NCBI GenBank assembly: GCA_020831965.1
Contig: JAFIFP010000009.1
Coordinates: 186,001-250,000 of the forward strand
From: Idiomarina sp.
Lineage (GTDB): Bacteria > Pseudomonadota > Gammaproteobacteria > Enterobacterales > Alteromonadaceae
Direction: 5' to 3'
DNA: 64,000 nucleotides
Shown: piece after piece, positions 36,568 to 44,407 of the stretch
Layout of the letters: each line of letters opens with the position of its first letter
How positions within the stretch are numbered: position 1 is the first letter of the stretch
The notes under the pieces: generated by a model
What the model was told of the DNA's origin: nothing
What the model saw: the letters and a program-made list of their open reading frames with translations, nothing else
The model's database searches: none
Position numbers and translations under genes: made by a program

Positions 36568-38976
36568 TTACTGAACTAGGTCTTCGTTCACGTTCAGCAG
36601 CAACATGTTGCTCTGGAAGTAAGCACCAATGGCTTGCTGCATGTCTTGCGTTGAAGCTGCAGACGCTGACGGATCCAGCAGACCTGCGTGACCACCCGCT
36701 AAATAACGTGCCGCACCAGAAATTGGGCTGCCATCAGTCGACTGAGTTGGACCAGAAATGCCTGGTAAGCCCAGCAGACGAATCAGTGGCTCAGTGCCTC
36801 CCAACGGATGCGCAGTACTATTCGGAATAGTTGCATCGCCCTGTGCCTGAATCAGGAAGGTCGGTGTTTCAGTCGCAACCATCAAGCTCGCGTAGTTCAC
36901 TGGGTCACCTGAGTCGACTACGGTTTGTGCAGCGAACTGGAACTGCGCTAACAGACCATCGCGCTGTGCCATTTGCGCTGGTGACGCAATACCACCACTG
37001 AAGAACTCAACGTACCACACTGGGATGCGAGCCATGAACGCGCTGCTACCTGGAGCGACACCTTCGTTCGCTGCTTGCTCAAGCGCATAGGCTTGGAAGA
37101 ACTCGAAGCTTTGGAATGACAGTAAACCACCAATCAAAGGACCGAAGCTTTGTGATTCAATCAGGAACGGAGCAATACCGCCACCTGGCATACCAAGGGT
37201 TGCTGCACGGACGTTATACAACGGAGTCGCTGGAGCCGCGTCACCCGTTAACGGCGTGTTCGCAACTGCAACAAAGTTGTGACCGGCCATAGCACCGAGT
37301 GAATGACCTACGAACTTCACGTCGTTACCGTTAATGTTCGCACCGGTAATGTCTGCTAAGCCATTGCTTAAGCTCAGGCGTAAGCCTAACAGGTCAGAAG
37401 TGGACTGACGGAGGTTGTCGCGCGCAGTCAGTAAGCTTGCTAAATTCAGGTAGTCTGTTGGTGAACCGACACCCGAAGTTGCGTTAATCACGACACCTTC
37501 GTTAAAGCCACGCTCGCCATGCAAGGGATGATCAATGGCAACAGCCGCATGACCAAAGATTGCTAAAGTACCCGCGATAGCTAGGAAGTTTTCTTTAGTA
37601 CCCGTAATACCATGTTGGAAAATCACTACTGGCCAGCCATCTGCCGGTTCAACCAACGGGTCGAGACCTTGTGCCGCGCGTACTGCGTTCGCAGTAGCCA
37701 AGTTAGGTACCGACATCCACAAAGGCACGTCCATGATGGCACGCGGACGAGGAATTGGGTTGAACTTCGTAAGGTGACGATACTGGTCTAACTGAGCGAG
37801 TGCTTCCGGAGCTGCTTCGTAAGGAATCGCTCCTGCAAGTGCAGCTGGGTTACCCAGAATCGAAGGATCTAAACCGAGGGCAACCAAAGTTTCAATCAGC
37901 TCTTCCTGAGTCACTGCACCGCTTTGTAAGCCAATGAGAATTGACGCAGGACTAACCGCAGTTGCTTGCCAGCGACCCGTTAATGGCGCAGTTGGATTTT
38001 CTTCCGTGGCTACCGGGCTGAAATATGGCAGAGTTACGTCACCGCCATAGATATTCGCTGAACTTGCAACCAAGAAGGTAGGATTCGTTGGGTCGGCTGG
38101 AATTTGTAATAAATCCGCCGCAGTTACACCAGCTGGTGCCGCAGTTAAGCGAGGCGCCAATGAGGGTTGTAGCATCAACTGCTTCACTACTTGCAACACG
38201 TCATCAATTGATTGCGTGGTGAAGCTATTAGTGAAAATAAACTGGTCTGGGTTTTGACCAAAAGCTGCTAACGCAGCGCGTTGGCTGTTGATCAAACCTT
38301 GTAATGCTTGCTCTTGTGCACCACCGATTGGCTGCGTTGCCAACGGCTTGCTCAATAAATAATAAGTCGTTGACGGCTGCACCGCGCGACCGAGGTCATC
38401 ACGAATATTGTCCGTCAAACCCACTACGTAACCTGTTTTTGGTGCGTAAGGACGAAGAGGAACAACTTGCGCATTACCACTTGCACTGAACACAACAGTG
38501 AAATCAACACCCTGCTGCAGCTCTTCAACGATCTGACAGGTTGCGCCTTGAGGTACCGCAGTACACTCTGGCACGTTCATGTCGCCACCCATGATCGCCT
38601 TAAATACACGAATACCACCAGAGCCAGTCACGGTGCCTGGGTTAATACCAATTTGGTTACCCTCTTGGTCGAATGCTAAATCGAATTCAAATTCGAAAGG
38701 CATTGCCGTTGACCAACCATCCAACGCCGCAATAGCTGCAGTTGGATCAGCGAAGTTGCTTGGGTCAGCCACAGGTAAATTCAGCGTACCGTCAGTGGTA
38801 CCGCTAAGAAGAATATCACTTGGAATGGGAACCTTGCCCGCGCCCGGATCAAACACGACGCGCGTGGCGGCGATATTAATCTCATCTTCAGTGACAGGAG
38901 CTTTAGTGCCGTCTGAAAGACAGCCAGTCAACCCGAGTGCCGAGGTGACTGCCAACGACAGAAACAGTTTTTTCAT
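36568..38976 (-). CDS. VolA/Pla-1/cef-type extracellular lipase (lipoprotein)
   Basis: An 802-residue lipoprotein: signal peptide with lipobox LTGC (about residue 19), then a long N-terminal beta-rich region (to about 420). An alpha/beta-hydrolase domain follows with HGITGTKEN (oxyanion region) and the nucleophile elbow VGHSLGAMAGHNF near residue 557. The family includes the surface phospholipase VolA of Vibrio and Pla-1/cef proteins, which release fatty acids from host or environmental lipids. A monocistronic unit with its own terminator. Confidence 0.88.
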   Translation of the reverse strand: MKKLFLSLAVTSALGLTGCLSDGTKAPVTEDEINIAATRVVFDPGAGKVPIPSDILLSGTTDGTLNLPVADPSNFADPTAAIAALDGWSTAMPFEFEFDLAFDQEGNQIGINPGTVTGSGGIRVFKAIMGGDMNVPECTAVPQGATCQIVEELQQGVDFTVVFSASGNAQVVPLRPYAPKTGYVVGLTDNIRDDLGRAVQPSTTYYLLSKPLATQPIGGAQEQALQGLINSQRAALAAFGQNPDQFIFTNSFTTQSIDDVLQVVKQLMLQPSLAPRLTAAPAGVTAADLLQIPADPTNPTFLVASSANIYGGDVTLPYFSPVATEENPTAPLTGRWQATAVSPASILIGLQSGAVTQEELIETLVALGLDPSILGNPAALAGAIPYEAAPEALAQLDQYRHLTKFNPIPRPRAIMDVPLWMSVPNLATANAVRAAQGLDPLVEPADGWPVVIFQHGITGTKENFLAIAGTLAIFGHAAVAIDHPLHGERGFNEGVVINATSGVGSPTDYLNLASLLTARDNLRQSTSDLLGLRLSLSNGLADITGANINGNDVKFVGHSLGAMAGHNFVAVANTPLTGDAAPATPLYNVRAATLGMPGGGIAPFLIESQSFGPLIGGLLSFQSFEFFQAYALEQAANEGVAPGSSAFMARIPVWYVEFFSGGIASPAQMAQRDGLLAQFQFAAQTVVDSGDPVNYASLMVATETPTFLIQAQGDATIPNSTAHPLGGTEPLIRLLGLPGISGPTQSTDGSPISGAARYLAGGHAGLLDPSASAASTQDMQQAIGAYFQSNMLLLNVNEDLVQ

Positions 38977-39005
38977 GAGTTTTCCCCAATCCTTGTTGTT
39001 CTAAT

Positions 39006-39028
39006 TCTAAGCCCGTCAAGGGCTTAGA
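39006..39028 (-). promoter_or_regulatory. Hairpin in the 5' leader of the lipase gene
   Basis: TCTAAGCCC (39006-39014) and GGGCTTAGA (39020-39028) form a perfect 9-bp stem with a 5-base loop, about 30 nt upstream of the lipase ATG. It has no T tract, so it may be an mRNA-stability or operator element. The 271-base gap to the right otherwise shows nothing recognisable. Confidence 0.4.
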
Positions 39029-39247
39029 TTTGGGCCCGTTCTGGGTATCTGCTAACAAAGTTTATACACCGCTCGCTACCAAGATTAAAGGTTTTTCTCT
39101 AACTTGCTAGCCTAACTTTTCAGGTATTTTCGCTTCGCTTGCCCTTGAGTCGCCCTGAAGATGAGACAAGCGTGCTGAGATCGAACGTCATATTAATGTA
39201 CAATAACGCCCTTACTATTGCACAAGTGTAATCATAAAGTTGGAATT

Positions 39248-40000
39248 ATGCAGCCACATCAACAATTTCAGGCGGCGCCTGACGCATTAAAAGACAAAGT
39301 CATCTTAGTGACCGGCGCTGGCGACGGCATTGGCCGCGAAGCCGCACTCACCTATGCCAAACATGGCGCGACCGTGATTCTACTCGGGCGCACCGTGAAA
39401 AAACTGGAAGCCGTATATGATGAGATTATCGCTCAAGGCAGTCCAGAACCAGCCATTGTGCCTCTCGACATGAAAGGCGCAACAGAAAATCATTACCGCG
39501 ACATGGGCGCAACCATCATGGACCAGTTCGGCAAGCTCGACGGTTTACTGCATAACGCAAGTATTCTCGGCGTACTTTCGCCATTTGGCCAAGTTGACCT
39601 GCCCACTTGGAATGACGTGATGCACATTAACGTGACGGCTCAGTTTATGATGACCAAAGCGTTATTACCTGCCTTACTTGCCGCACCAACGGCATCTGTC
39701 ATTTTCACCTCTTCGGGAGTGGGTCGCACCGGCCGTGCGCACTGGGGCCCTTATGCGGTCTCTAAGTTCGCTACCGAAGGCATGGCGCAAGTAATCGCCG
39801 ACGAATACGAAAACTCTACGCTGCGCGTCAACGTGATTAATCCGGGTGCCACCCGCACCGCCATGCGTTCACGTGCTTATCCTGCCGAAGATGCTGGGTT
39901 GTTGAAAACCCCGGCAGATTTGATGCCTACTTATCTCTATCTTATGTCAGACGACAGCCAACAGATCACAGGAGCTAGTCTTGATGCGCAAACTCGTTAG
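39248..40000 (+). CDS. yciK: Short-chain dehydrogenase/reductase, YciK-like
   Basis: A 250-residue classical SDR. I use the ATG at 39248 (preceded by TTGGAA); a TTG ten codons upstream is less likely. Motifs: TGAGDGIGREAAL (cofactor loop), LLHNASILG, SSGVGRTGRAHWGPYAVSK with catalytic serine, tyrosine and lysine, and NVINPGATRT. Pattern and length match YciK-family oxidoreductases of unknown substrate. Its last 17 bases overlap the nuclease start, so the two are coupled. Confidence 0.85.
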   Translation: MQPHQQFQAAPDALKDKVILVTGAGDGIGREAALTYAKHGATVILLGRTVKKLEAVYDEIIAQGSPEPAIVPLDMKGATENHYRDMGATIMDQFGKLDGLLHNASILGVLSPFGQVDLPTWNDVMHINVTAQFMMTKALLPALLAAPTASVIFTSSGVGRTGRAHWGPYAVSKFATEGMAQVIADEYENSTLRVNVINPGATRTAMRSRAYPAEDAGLLKTPADLMPTYLYLMSDDSQQITGASLDAQTR

Positions 40001-40784
40001 TATTTTTATCATTGCCTTATTCTTTATGCCCGGCAAAAGCATGAGCTGGGGTTTCCAAGGCCACGAGTACATCGGTAACGTTACTTGGGCGTATTTATCA
40101 CCTGAAGCACGGGCGTGGGTCAGTGCACATCTTGAGCGTGTCGATGAAGAATCACTGGCGACGATGACCACTTGGGCCGACCGTGTCCGTGGTACTGAAG
40201 AAGGTCGCTGGATGGGCCCTTTGCATTTCGCCAATATTCCACCGGACGAGACCGAAATGGATATGGAGCGTGACTGTCCAAATCGCCGGTGTGTCGTTGG
40301 TGCTGCAAAAGACAGCGTTGCAATCATGATGGACCCGAACGCCACCGAGCAAGAACAAGCCGAGGCATTGCGGGTATTCAGTCATTGGATTACTGACATG
40401 CACCAACCTTTGCACTTGGGCTTCGCCCGCGACCGCGGCGGCAACTCCATTCGCATTACCTATCGTGACCGAGAAACGAATCTGCATTCCTTCTGGGATA
40501 CGGTGATTATTCGTGGCAAGGACTTACCAGAGCCGACCGCGCTAGCGGCGTCAAATCCGTTACCTGAAGGCGCAAGCGACTGGAGTGCTGCAATTGTCTC
40601 GTGGGCCAACGACGCGAACATGCTCGCCCGCGAATACGCCTACGACGGTGTTGAGCAAGGTAGTGTGATTGACGAAGAATACGTGCAACGCGCGCGCCCT
40701 ATCGTGCGGAAACAGCTCCTTCACGCCGCACAACGCATGGCGCTCATTATCGAAGACGCCGCCGCAGTCCACAACGGCAGTTAA
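39984..40784 (+). CDS. S1/P1-family zinc nuclease (secreted)
   Basis: A 266-residue exported nuclease. The start is the ATG at 39984, 9 nt after AGGAG. The signal peptide should be cut before WGFQGH, because S1/P1 enzymes use the mature N-terminal tryptophan as a zinc ligand. The remaining ligands are visible: the histidine of WGFQGH, TWADRVR, HFANIP, HWITDMHQPLHLG and NLHSFWDT. All trinuclear zinc positions seem intact. It would degrade single-stranded nucleic acids in the periplasm or outside; a second secreted nuclease lies at 15.8-17.6 kb. Confidence 0.92.
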   Translation: MRKLVSIFIIALFFMPGKSMSWGFQGHEYIGNVTWAYLSPEARAWVSAHLERVDEESLATMTTWADRVRGTEEGRWMGPLHFANIPPDETEMDMERDCPNRRCVVGAAKDSVAIMMDPNATEQEQAEALRVFSHWITDMHQPLHLGFARDRGGNSIRITYRDRETNLHSFWDTVIIRGKDLPEPTALAASNPLPEGASDWSAAIVSWANDANMLAREYAYDGVEQGSVIDEEYVQRARPIVRKQLLHAAQRMALIIEDAAAVHNGS

Positions 40785-40794
40785 CACCTTAATC

Positions 40795-41361
40795 AGGGCA
40801 TGCAATGCATGCCCTGCCCACATATTCAAACATCACCGTAGGCGATGCACCGCATCGCACACCACCAATCCCAAATTCAACGCGTTCACGCCTTTCCGAT
40901 GCATTGCATCGCGCACCACCAGACCCGAATCCAACATCGCGGAACGGCATGCAGTGCATGCCCTACCCAAAAATTACAAACATCACGGTAGGCGATGCAT
41001 TGCATCGCGCACAGCCGAACCCAAATTCAACGCGATCACACCTTTCCGATGCATTGCATCGCGCACAGCCAAGCCCAAATCCAACGCGATCACACCTTTC
41101 CGATGCATTGCATCGCGCACCACCAGACCCGAATCCAACATCGCGGAACGGCATGCAATGCATGCCCTACGCAAAAATTACAAACATCACCGTAGGCGAT
41201 GCACCGCATCGCGCACCACAAAATCCGAATCCAACATCGCGGAACGGCATGCAGTGCATGCCCTACGCAAAAATTACAAACATCACCGTAGGCGATGCAC
41301 CGCATCGCGCACAGCCGAACCCAAATTCAACGCGATCACGCCTTTCCGATGCACCGCATCG
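40795..41361. repeat. Mosaic array of GTAGG-headed palindromes (family 2)
   Basis: Twelve short palindromes in about 570 bp. Type A, GGCATGCARTGCATGCC, occurs at 40797-40813, 40946-40962, 41150-41166 and 41246-41262. Type B, GCGATGCAYYGCATCGC or its core, occurs at 40842, 40897, 40992, 41047, 41101, 41196, 41292 and 41347. An A copy is followed by CCTACG, a spacer of about 19 bases and CGTAGG leading into B, so each A-B pair is two heads pointing at each other, as in BIME elements. Other spacers (AACCCAAATTCAACGCGATC type and GAATCCAACATCGCGGAAC type) also recur. Reading frames seen in it come only from the periodicity. Confidence 0.88.
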
Positions 41362-41389
41362 CGCACAGCCAAGCCCAAATCCAATGTCG

Positions 41390-42391
41390 TTAAAAACTTA
41401 GCTGTTTTAGCTCGCCTTGACCGTTGAGTAACCAGCAACGAGAGTCGGACACGCATTGCATCGCCAGTGCGCTTTCGCCTTCTACTTCACGCCAGCTTGC
41501 GCCGTAGTCATTACTTACTTTCAAACCGTTCGCATTGCCAACCCAGATATTCGACGCGCGATAATGCAGTACTTGAATGGCGCCAGTTAGCCCCGACACT
41601 TCCAAAGCTTCAAAGTCACCGCTGCGGTAACGGTAAAGCTCCGCAACTTCCTCGTCACCGCCGGCGATCAAGAAATCACGACTATCAAGGGGCCAAACAG
41701 CACTCACGCCAGCGCCCGCGCCTGCTCGCAAAGGCGTATCCGCCACTTGGAAACGTAGGGCATTGCGTGCCTTATAAATAATCCGCGCCGTACGACCATT
41801 CTTAGTGCCCATTAGCCAAGTGTTATTCTCGAAACGCGCACAGCTGTCGCTGACATTGCTCGCTTGCTCGCCGGGCATCGCAGGCCCCGCGAAACCACTC
41901 CGTGAACTCAACCAATGGTTACCGTTACTCGTGCGCACCACATGCCAGCTATCGTGCAAGTTATCACCGAGCACCCAGCCTTCGCCATCCGGGATCAAGG
42001 CGAAGCAGCGCAGCTCTTCATCACCGTTGCCACGATACAGCCGTCGCCAACTAAAACCACCGTTGCGCGTGACATACAATCGGGAACGCTCACCACGACC
42101 ACTCGTTAACGCATAAGCGTGGCGGTCATCAATGGCAAACAACTGTCGCACATGCAGATCAGACGCCTGCCCACCCGGAAATGAGGTCTCAAATGACTCA
42201 CCACCATTAGCTGACATCGCCACTTTACCGCCGTCGCCGCCGAGCCATACTACCCGCTCACTCGGCGCGTGCATCGTATGCCAATTCGCGATATCCGGAG
42301 TGGCAACAGCCACACTCGACACAGAGTTTGCACTCACCATGAACGGCGCCAAGGCACCTACCAATAATGTTTGAGTTATCAAGGTTTTCAT
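41390..42391 (-). CDS. Exported YCF48/BNR-repeat beta-propeller protein
   Basis: A 333-residue secreted protein. I favour the ATG at 42391, which gives a compact signal peptide (LLVGALAPFMVSA); a GTG at 42451 with AGGAAG nearby would add 20 residues. Repeated motifs of the form SANGGESFE, TRNGGFSW, TSNGNHW and SNDYGASW are BNR/YCF48-type Asp-box-like turns of a propeller. YCF48 (HCF136) assembles photosystem II in phototrophs; bacterial homologues without photosynthesis have unknown roles. The 3' end runs to the edge of the palindrome array. Confidence 0.75.
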   Translation of the reverse strand: MKTLITQTLLVGALAPFMVSANSVSSVAVATPDIANWHTMHAPSERVVWLGGDGGKVAMSANGGESFETSFPGGQASDLHVRQLFAIDDRHAYALTSGRGERSRLYVTRNGGFSWRRLYRGNGDEELRCFALIPDGEGWVLGDNLHDSWHVVRTSNGNHWLSSRSGFAGPAMPGEQASNVSDSCARFENNTWLMGTKNGRTARIIYKARNALRFQVADTPLRAGAGAGVSAVWPLDSRDFLIAGGDEEVAELYRYRSGDFEALEVSGLTGAIQVLHYRASNIWVGNANGLKVSNDYGASWREVEGESALAMQCVSDSRCWLLNGQGELKQLSF

Positions 42392-42561
42392 CGCCGTGTT
42401 TTTCTGTCTTTTCGTTAGTACTTTAAGCATTACAGTGGTCAAGGTTTTCACCGACTTCCTAATGAGAAGTATAAATTAACTATGTGATATAGTGCCTGAT
42501 ATTGAATACGCACACAAATGAACACCCGTTCACTTCGGGGCAGAAAACAGGATAGTAGTTT

Positions 42562-43509
42562 ATGATTTTCCAGCAGCGACAAGGATGCATCAGTGCCTTG
42601 TTTATTGTGTTAGCAATGAGTATTTCAAGTCTAGCCAACGCCCTAGAAAGTGAGCCACCTTCCGAGCAAGAGCTCCAAAGAACCCAGCTAATCGAATGGC
42701 TCAGTGGTGATTTTTCGAACTTCTACCCACTGACCCGCGACCCCGAAGAACTCGGTAATTTTCCACCCGTGTTACAACGTGGCAAGGTGCATACACTGGC
42801 CAATGGCGAAACCGTACTCGTGGTTAAACAGTCCATGCTGAATCAGCCCGATCAGGCCTACCGTCGTCACCTCTACCGCTTCGTCGCAATGCCCCGTCAA
42901 GAAAGGCTGGTGCAGATTACCTACCCACTCAACGACGACAGCGTTCCAGATTCTGTTGAAGATCTTGCGCGATTGCCCGGCTGCGAAATTCATTGGCAAG
43001 CTCATGAGGATGCGTTCGAGGGCTATCGTTCGCCCGAACGTTGTTACTTCCGCAACAGCGAAGGCCAGCGCATTCATATGGAAAGTACCTTGCGAGCAAC
43101 CGCGAATAGCCTCGTGATTAGCGACGCCGTCGTCGACTCTGAAGGTGAAATTTTCGAAGACATTGGCCCCGGAGCGACTTTCCAAGCCGAACGCATTCGC
43201 TTCCTGAACTTAACCGGCGCATTCTTACCACCCGGCGCGAACAGCGATGCCGACGACGCTTGGATCGACATGACACTCAACGGTCGCCTGCATGATCATG
43301 GCCAACGCATGAATCTCAAAACTCGCGCCGACGAGCGCACTTTGCCTTTTCAGCTCTCTATCACTCGAGACGATGAAGACAGCGAACGAATTCACCTACG
43401 CATCTACTCAGTAGGTCAAGAACGCGCTATGACCCATGTAGAAATCACCCGCGAAAACGGCACCTGGGAATATCACAACGACAGCCTACGAATTAGTATC
43501 CAGCACTAG
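42562..43509 (+). CDS. CpcT/CpeT-family protein (chromophore-lyase-like)
   Basis: A 315-residue exported protein with a signal peptide (to about residue 28, LANA). Residues about 40-190 match the CpcT/CpeT fold: LIEWLSGDFSNF, then VVKQSMLNQPDQAYRRHLYRF, LPGCEIHW and GYRSPERCYF. In cyanobacteria such proteins attach bilins to phycobiliproteins; marine heterotrophs carry homologues of unknown function. Residues after about 200 form an extra domain I do not recognise. It is divergent from the YCF48-like gene across 170 bases. Confidence 0.8.
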   Translation: MIFQQRQGCISALFIVLAMSISSLANALESEPPSEQELQRTQLIEWLSGDFSNFYPLTRDPEELGNFPPVLQRGKVHTLANGETVLVVKQSMLNQPDQAYRRHLYRFVAMPRQERLVQITYPLNDDSVPDSVEDLARLPGCEIHWQAHEDAFEGYRSPERCYFRNSEGQRIHMESTLRATANSLVISDAVVDSEGEIFEDIGPGATFQAERIRFLNLTGAFLPPGANSDADDAWIDMTLNGRLHDHGQRMNLKTRADERTLPFQLSITRDDEDSERIHLRIYSVGQERAMTHVEITRENGTWEYHNDSLRISIQH

Positions 43510-43545
43510 AACCAAATTCAACGCCATGCAAAACACAGGATAGGT

Positions 43546-43824
43546 TCACGGCGGCCAGGGTAGAGCAGCGTGAAGAACGCGAAGCACGCGAACTTGCTCC
43601 CTAATCACGTCATAGACTAAAACATAATTTTGATGAGCGACCAGCTCGCGCGTATCAGCCACGCGGCCAAGACGTCCGAGATTAGGATGTTCGGCTAAGC
43701 GCGAAGCCTTTTCTGATAACAGCTCATCGAGAGCCAAGGCTGCTGCGGGGTTATCGGCTTCTATGTAATCATAAATAGCTTCGCGGTCTTGTATAGCCTC
43801 TGGCGTCCAAAACAACTCCATCAT
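43546..43824 (-). CDS. ParE/RelE-family toxin
   Basis: A 92-residue protein of the ParE/RelE superfamily: WTPEAIQDREAIYDYI at the N-terminus, then LAEHPNLGRLGR and the C-terminal strands HQNYVLVYDVIREQVRVLRVLHAA. ParE-type proteins poison gyrase, RelE-types cut mRNA on the ribosome; the sequence fits ParE better. It overlaps the antitoxin stop by 4 nt and starts with ATGATG, either of which may be used. Confidence 0.88.
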   Translation of the reverse strand: MMELFWTPEAIQDREAIYDYIEADNPAAALALDELLSEKASRLAEHPNLGRLGRVADTRELVAHQNYVLVYDVIREQVRVLRVLHAALPWPP

Positions 43825-44108
43825 TCAGATGTTTTGAGCCGACGACGTGTTGAAGCCCGACGAGCCGCAAATTTAGCTTCTACCTCAGCAGCAGGCACCA
43901 AGTTACCAGCGTCGGCCGAATTCAGGCCGCTCTGTACTTGGCGGCGGAACCAAGCATCATGCTCTGCGGCTTCTTCCTGTTGTTGCACGAATTCGCGCAT
44001 GAAATCCCGAAGAAGTTGCGCCCCGCTGCGGTCGCGGGATTTGGCGGCTTGGGCAAACTTGCTTTTCAAAGCTTCATCGACCCGAAAGGTAAAAGTTGCT
44101 TCATTCAT
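43821..44108 (-). CDS. Ribbon-helix-helix type antitoxin
   Basis: A 95-residue partner of the ParE-like toxin. The N-terminal strand ATFTFRVDEALKSKFAQAA followed by two helices fits an RHH DNA-binding fold. The C-terminal part is charged and probably wraps the toxin. An inverted repeat that could be its operator lies 14-43 bases upstream. Gene order antitoxin-toxin with overlap is typical of type II systems. Confidence 0.82.
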   Translation of the reverse strand: MNEATFTFRVDEALKSKFAQAAKSRDRSGAQLLRDFMREFVQQQEEAAEHDAWFRRQVQSGLNSADAGNLVPAAEVEAKFAARRASTRRRLKTSE

Positions 44109-44121
44109 GGCTGCACCCTCA

Positions 44122-44151
44122 TGTGTTACAAATTAAATACAATGTAGCACA
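44122..44151 (-). promoter_or_regulatory. Probable operator of the ParE/RHH toxin-antitoxin operon
   Basis: TGTGTTACA (44122-44130) and TGTAGCACA (44143-44151) form an 8-of-9 inverted repeat with a 12-base AT-rich spacer, just upstream of the antitoxin start at 44108. This is where RHH antitoxins normally bind for autoregulation. Confidence 0.6.
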
Positions 44152-44200
44152 TTGGCTTTTTTCTCTCCATTACGTAAGGAAAAAGAGCACAACCATAAAC

Positions 44201-44373
44201 GCCAAACGAAGGGCCTCGATGGCCCGTAGTTTGGCTTTGATCATAAAAGAGTGAGGACCGTGGCACTCCATCGGTGTGGACGGGATCACCCATTCCAGGG
44301 TCTCGGAGACATGGATGTCGACGAGAAGCCCCCAGGGACCGGGTTTACGGCGTCCCTGGGAGGGGTGATCCCC
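44201..44373. repeat. Structured intergenic element with nested hairpins
   Basis: Left hairpin: GCCAAAC-GAA-GGGCC, loop TCGAT, GGCCC-GTA-GTTTGGC (44201-44235). Right part: GGGATCACCC (44282-44291) pairs with GGGTGATCCC (44363-44372), enclosing CCCAGGGAC (44331-44339) paired with GTCCCTGGG (44352-44360). The base composition is much richer in GC than the flanks. It sits between the toxin-antitoxin promoter and the cysteine desulfurase gene. The ORFs that cross it lack ribosome sites and mirror the palindromes, so I treat it as non-coding. From memory, similar sequences recur between genes in other marine gammaproteobacteria, which would make it a dispersed element. Confidence 0.65.
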
Positions 44374-44407
44374 TTCACGCCGCTTGCGCAAGAAAAAAAA
44401 GCAAAAC

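Noticed and set aside
40795-41361. CRISPR-like look of regularly spaced repeats
   Set aside because: The repeats are palindromes of 15-17 bases in two alternating types, and the spacers are themselves repeated; no cas genes are nearby.
40669-41427. Overlapping repeat-rich ORFs of about 200-250 codons on the plus strand
   Set aside because: They exist only because the palindrome array keeps frames open; residues simply mirror the DNA repeats and there are no ribosome-binding sites.
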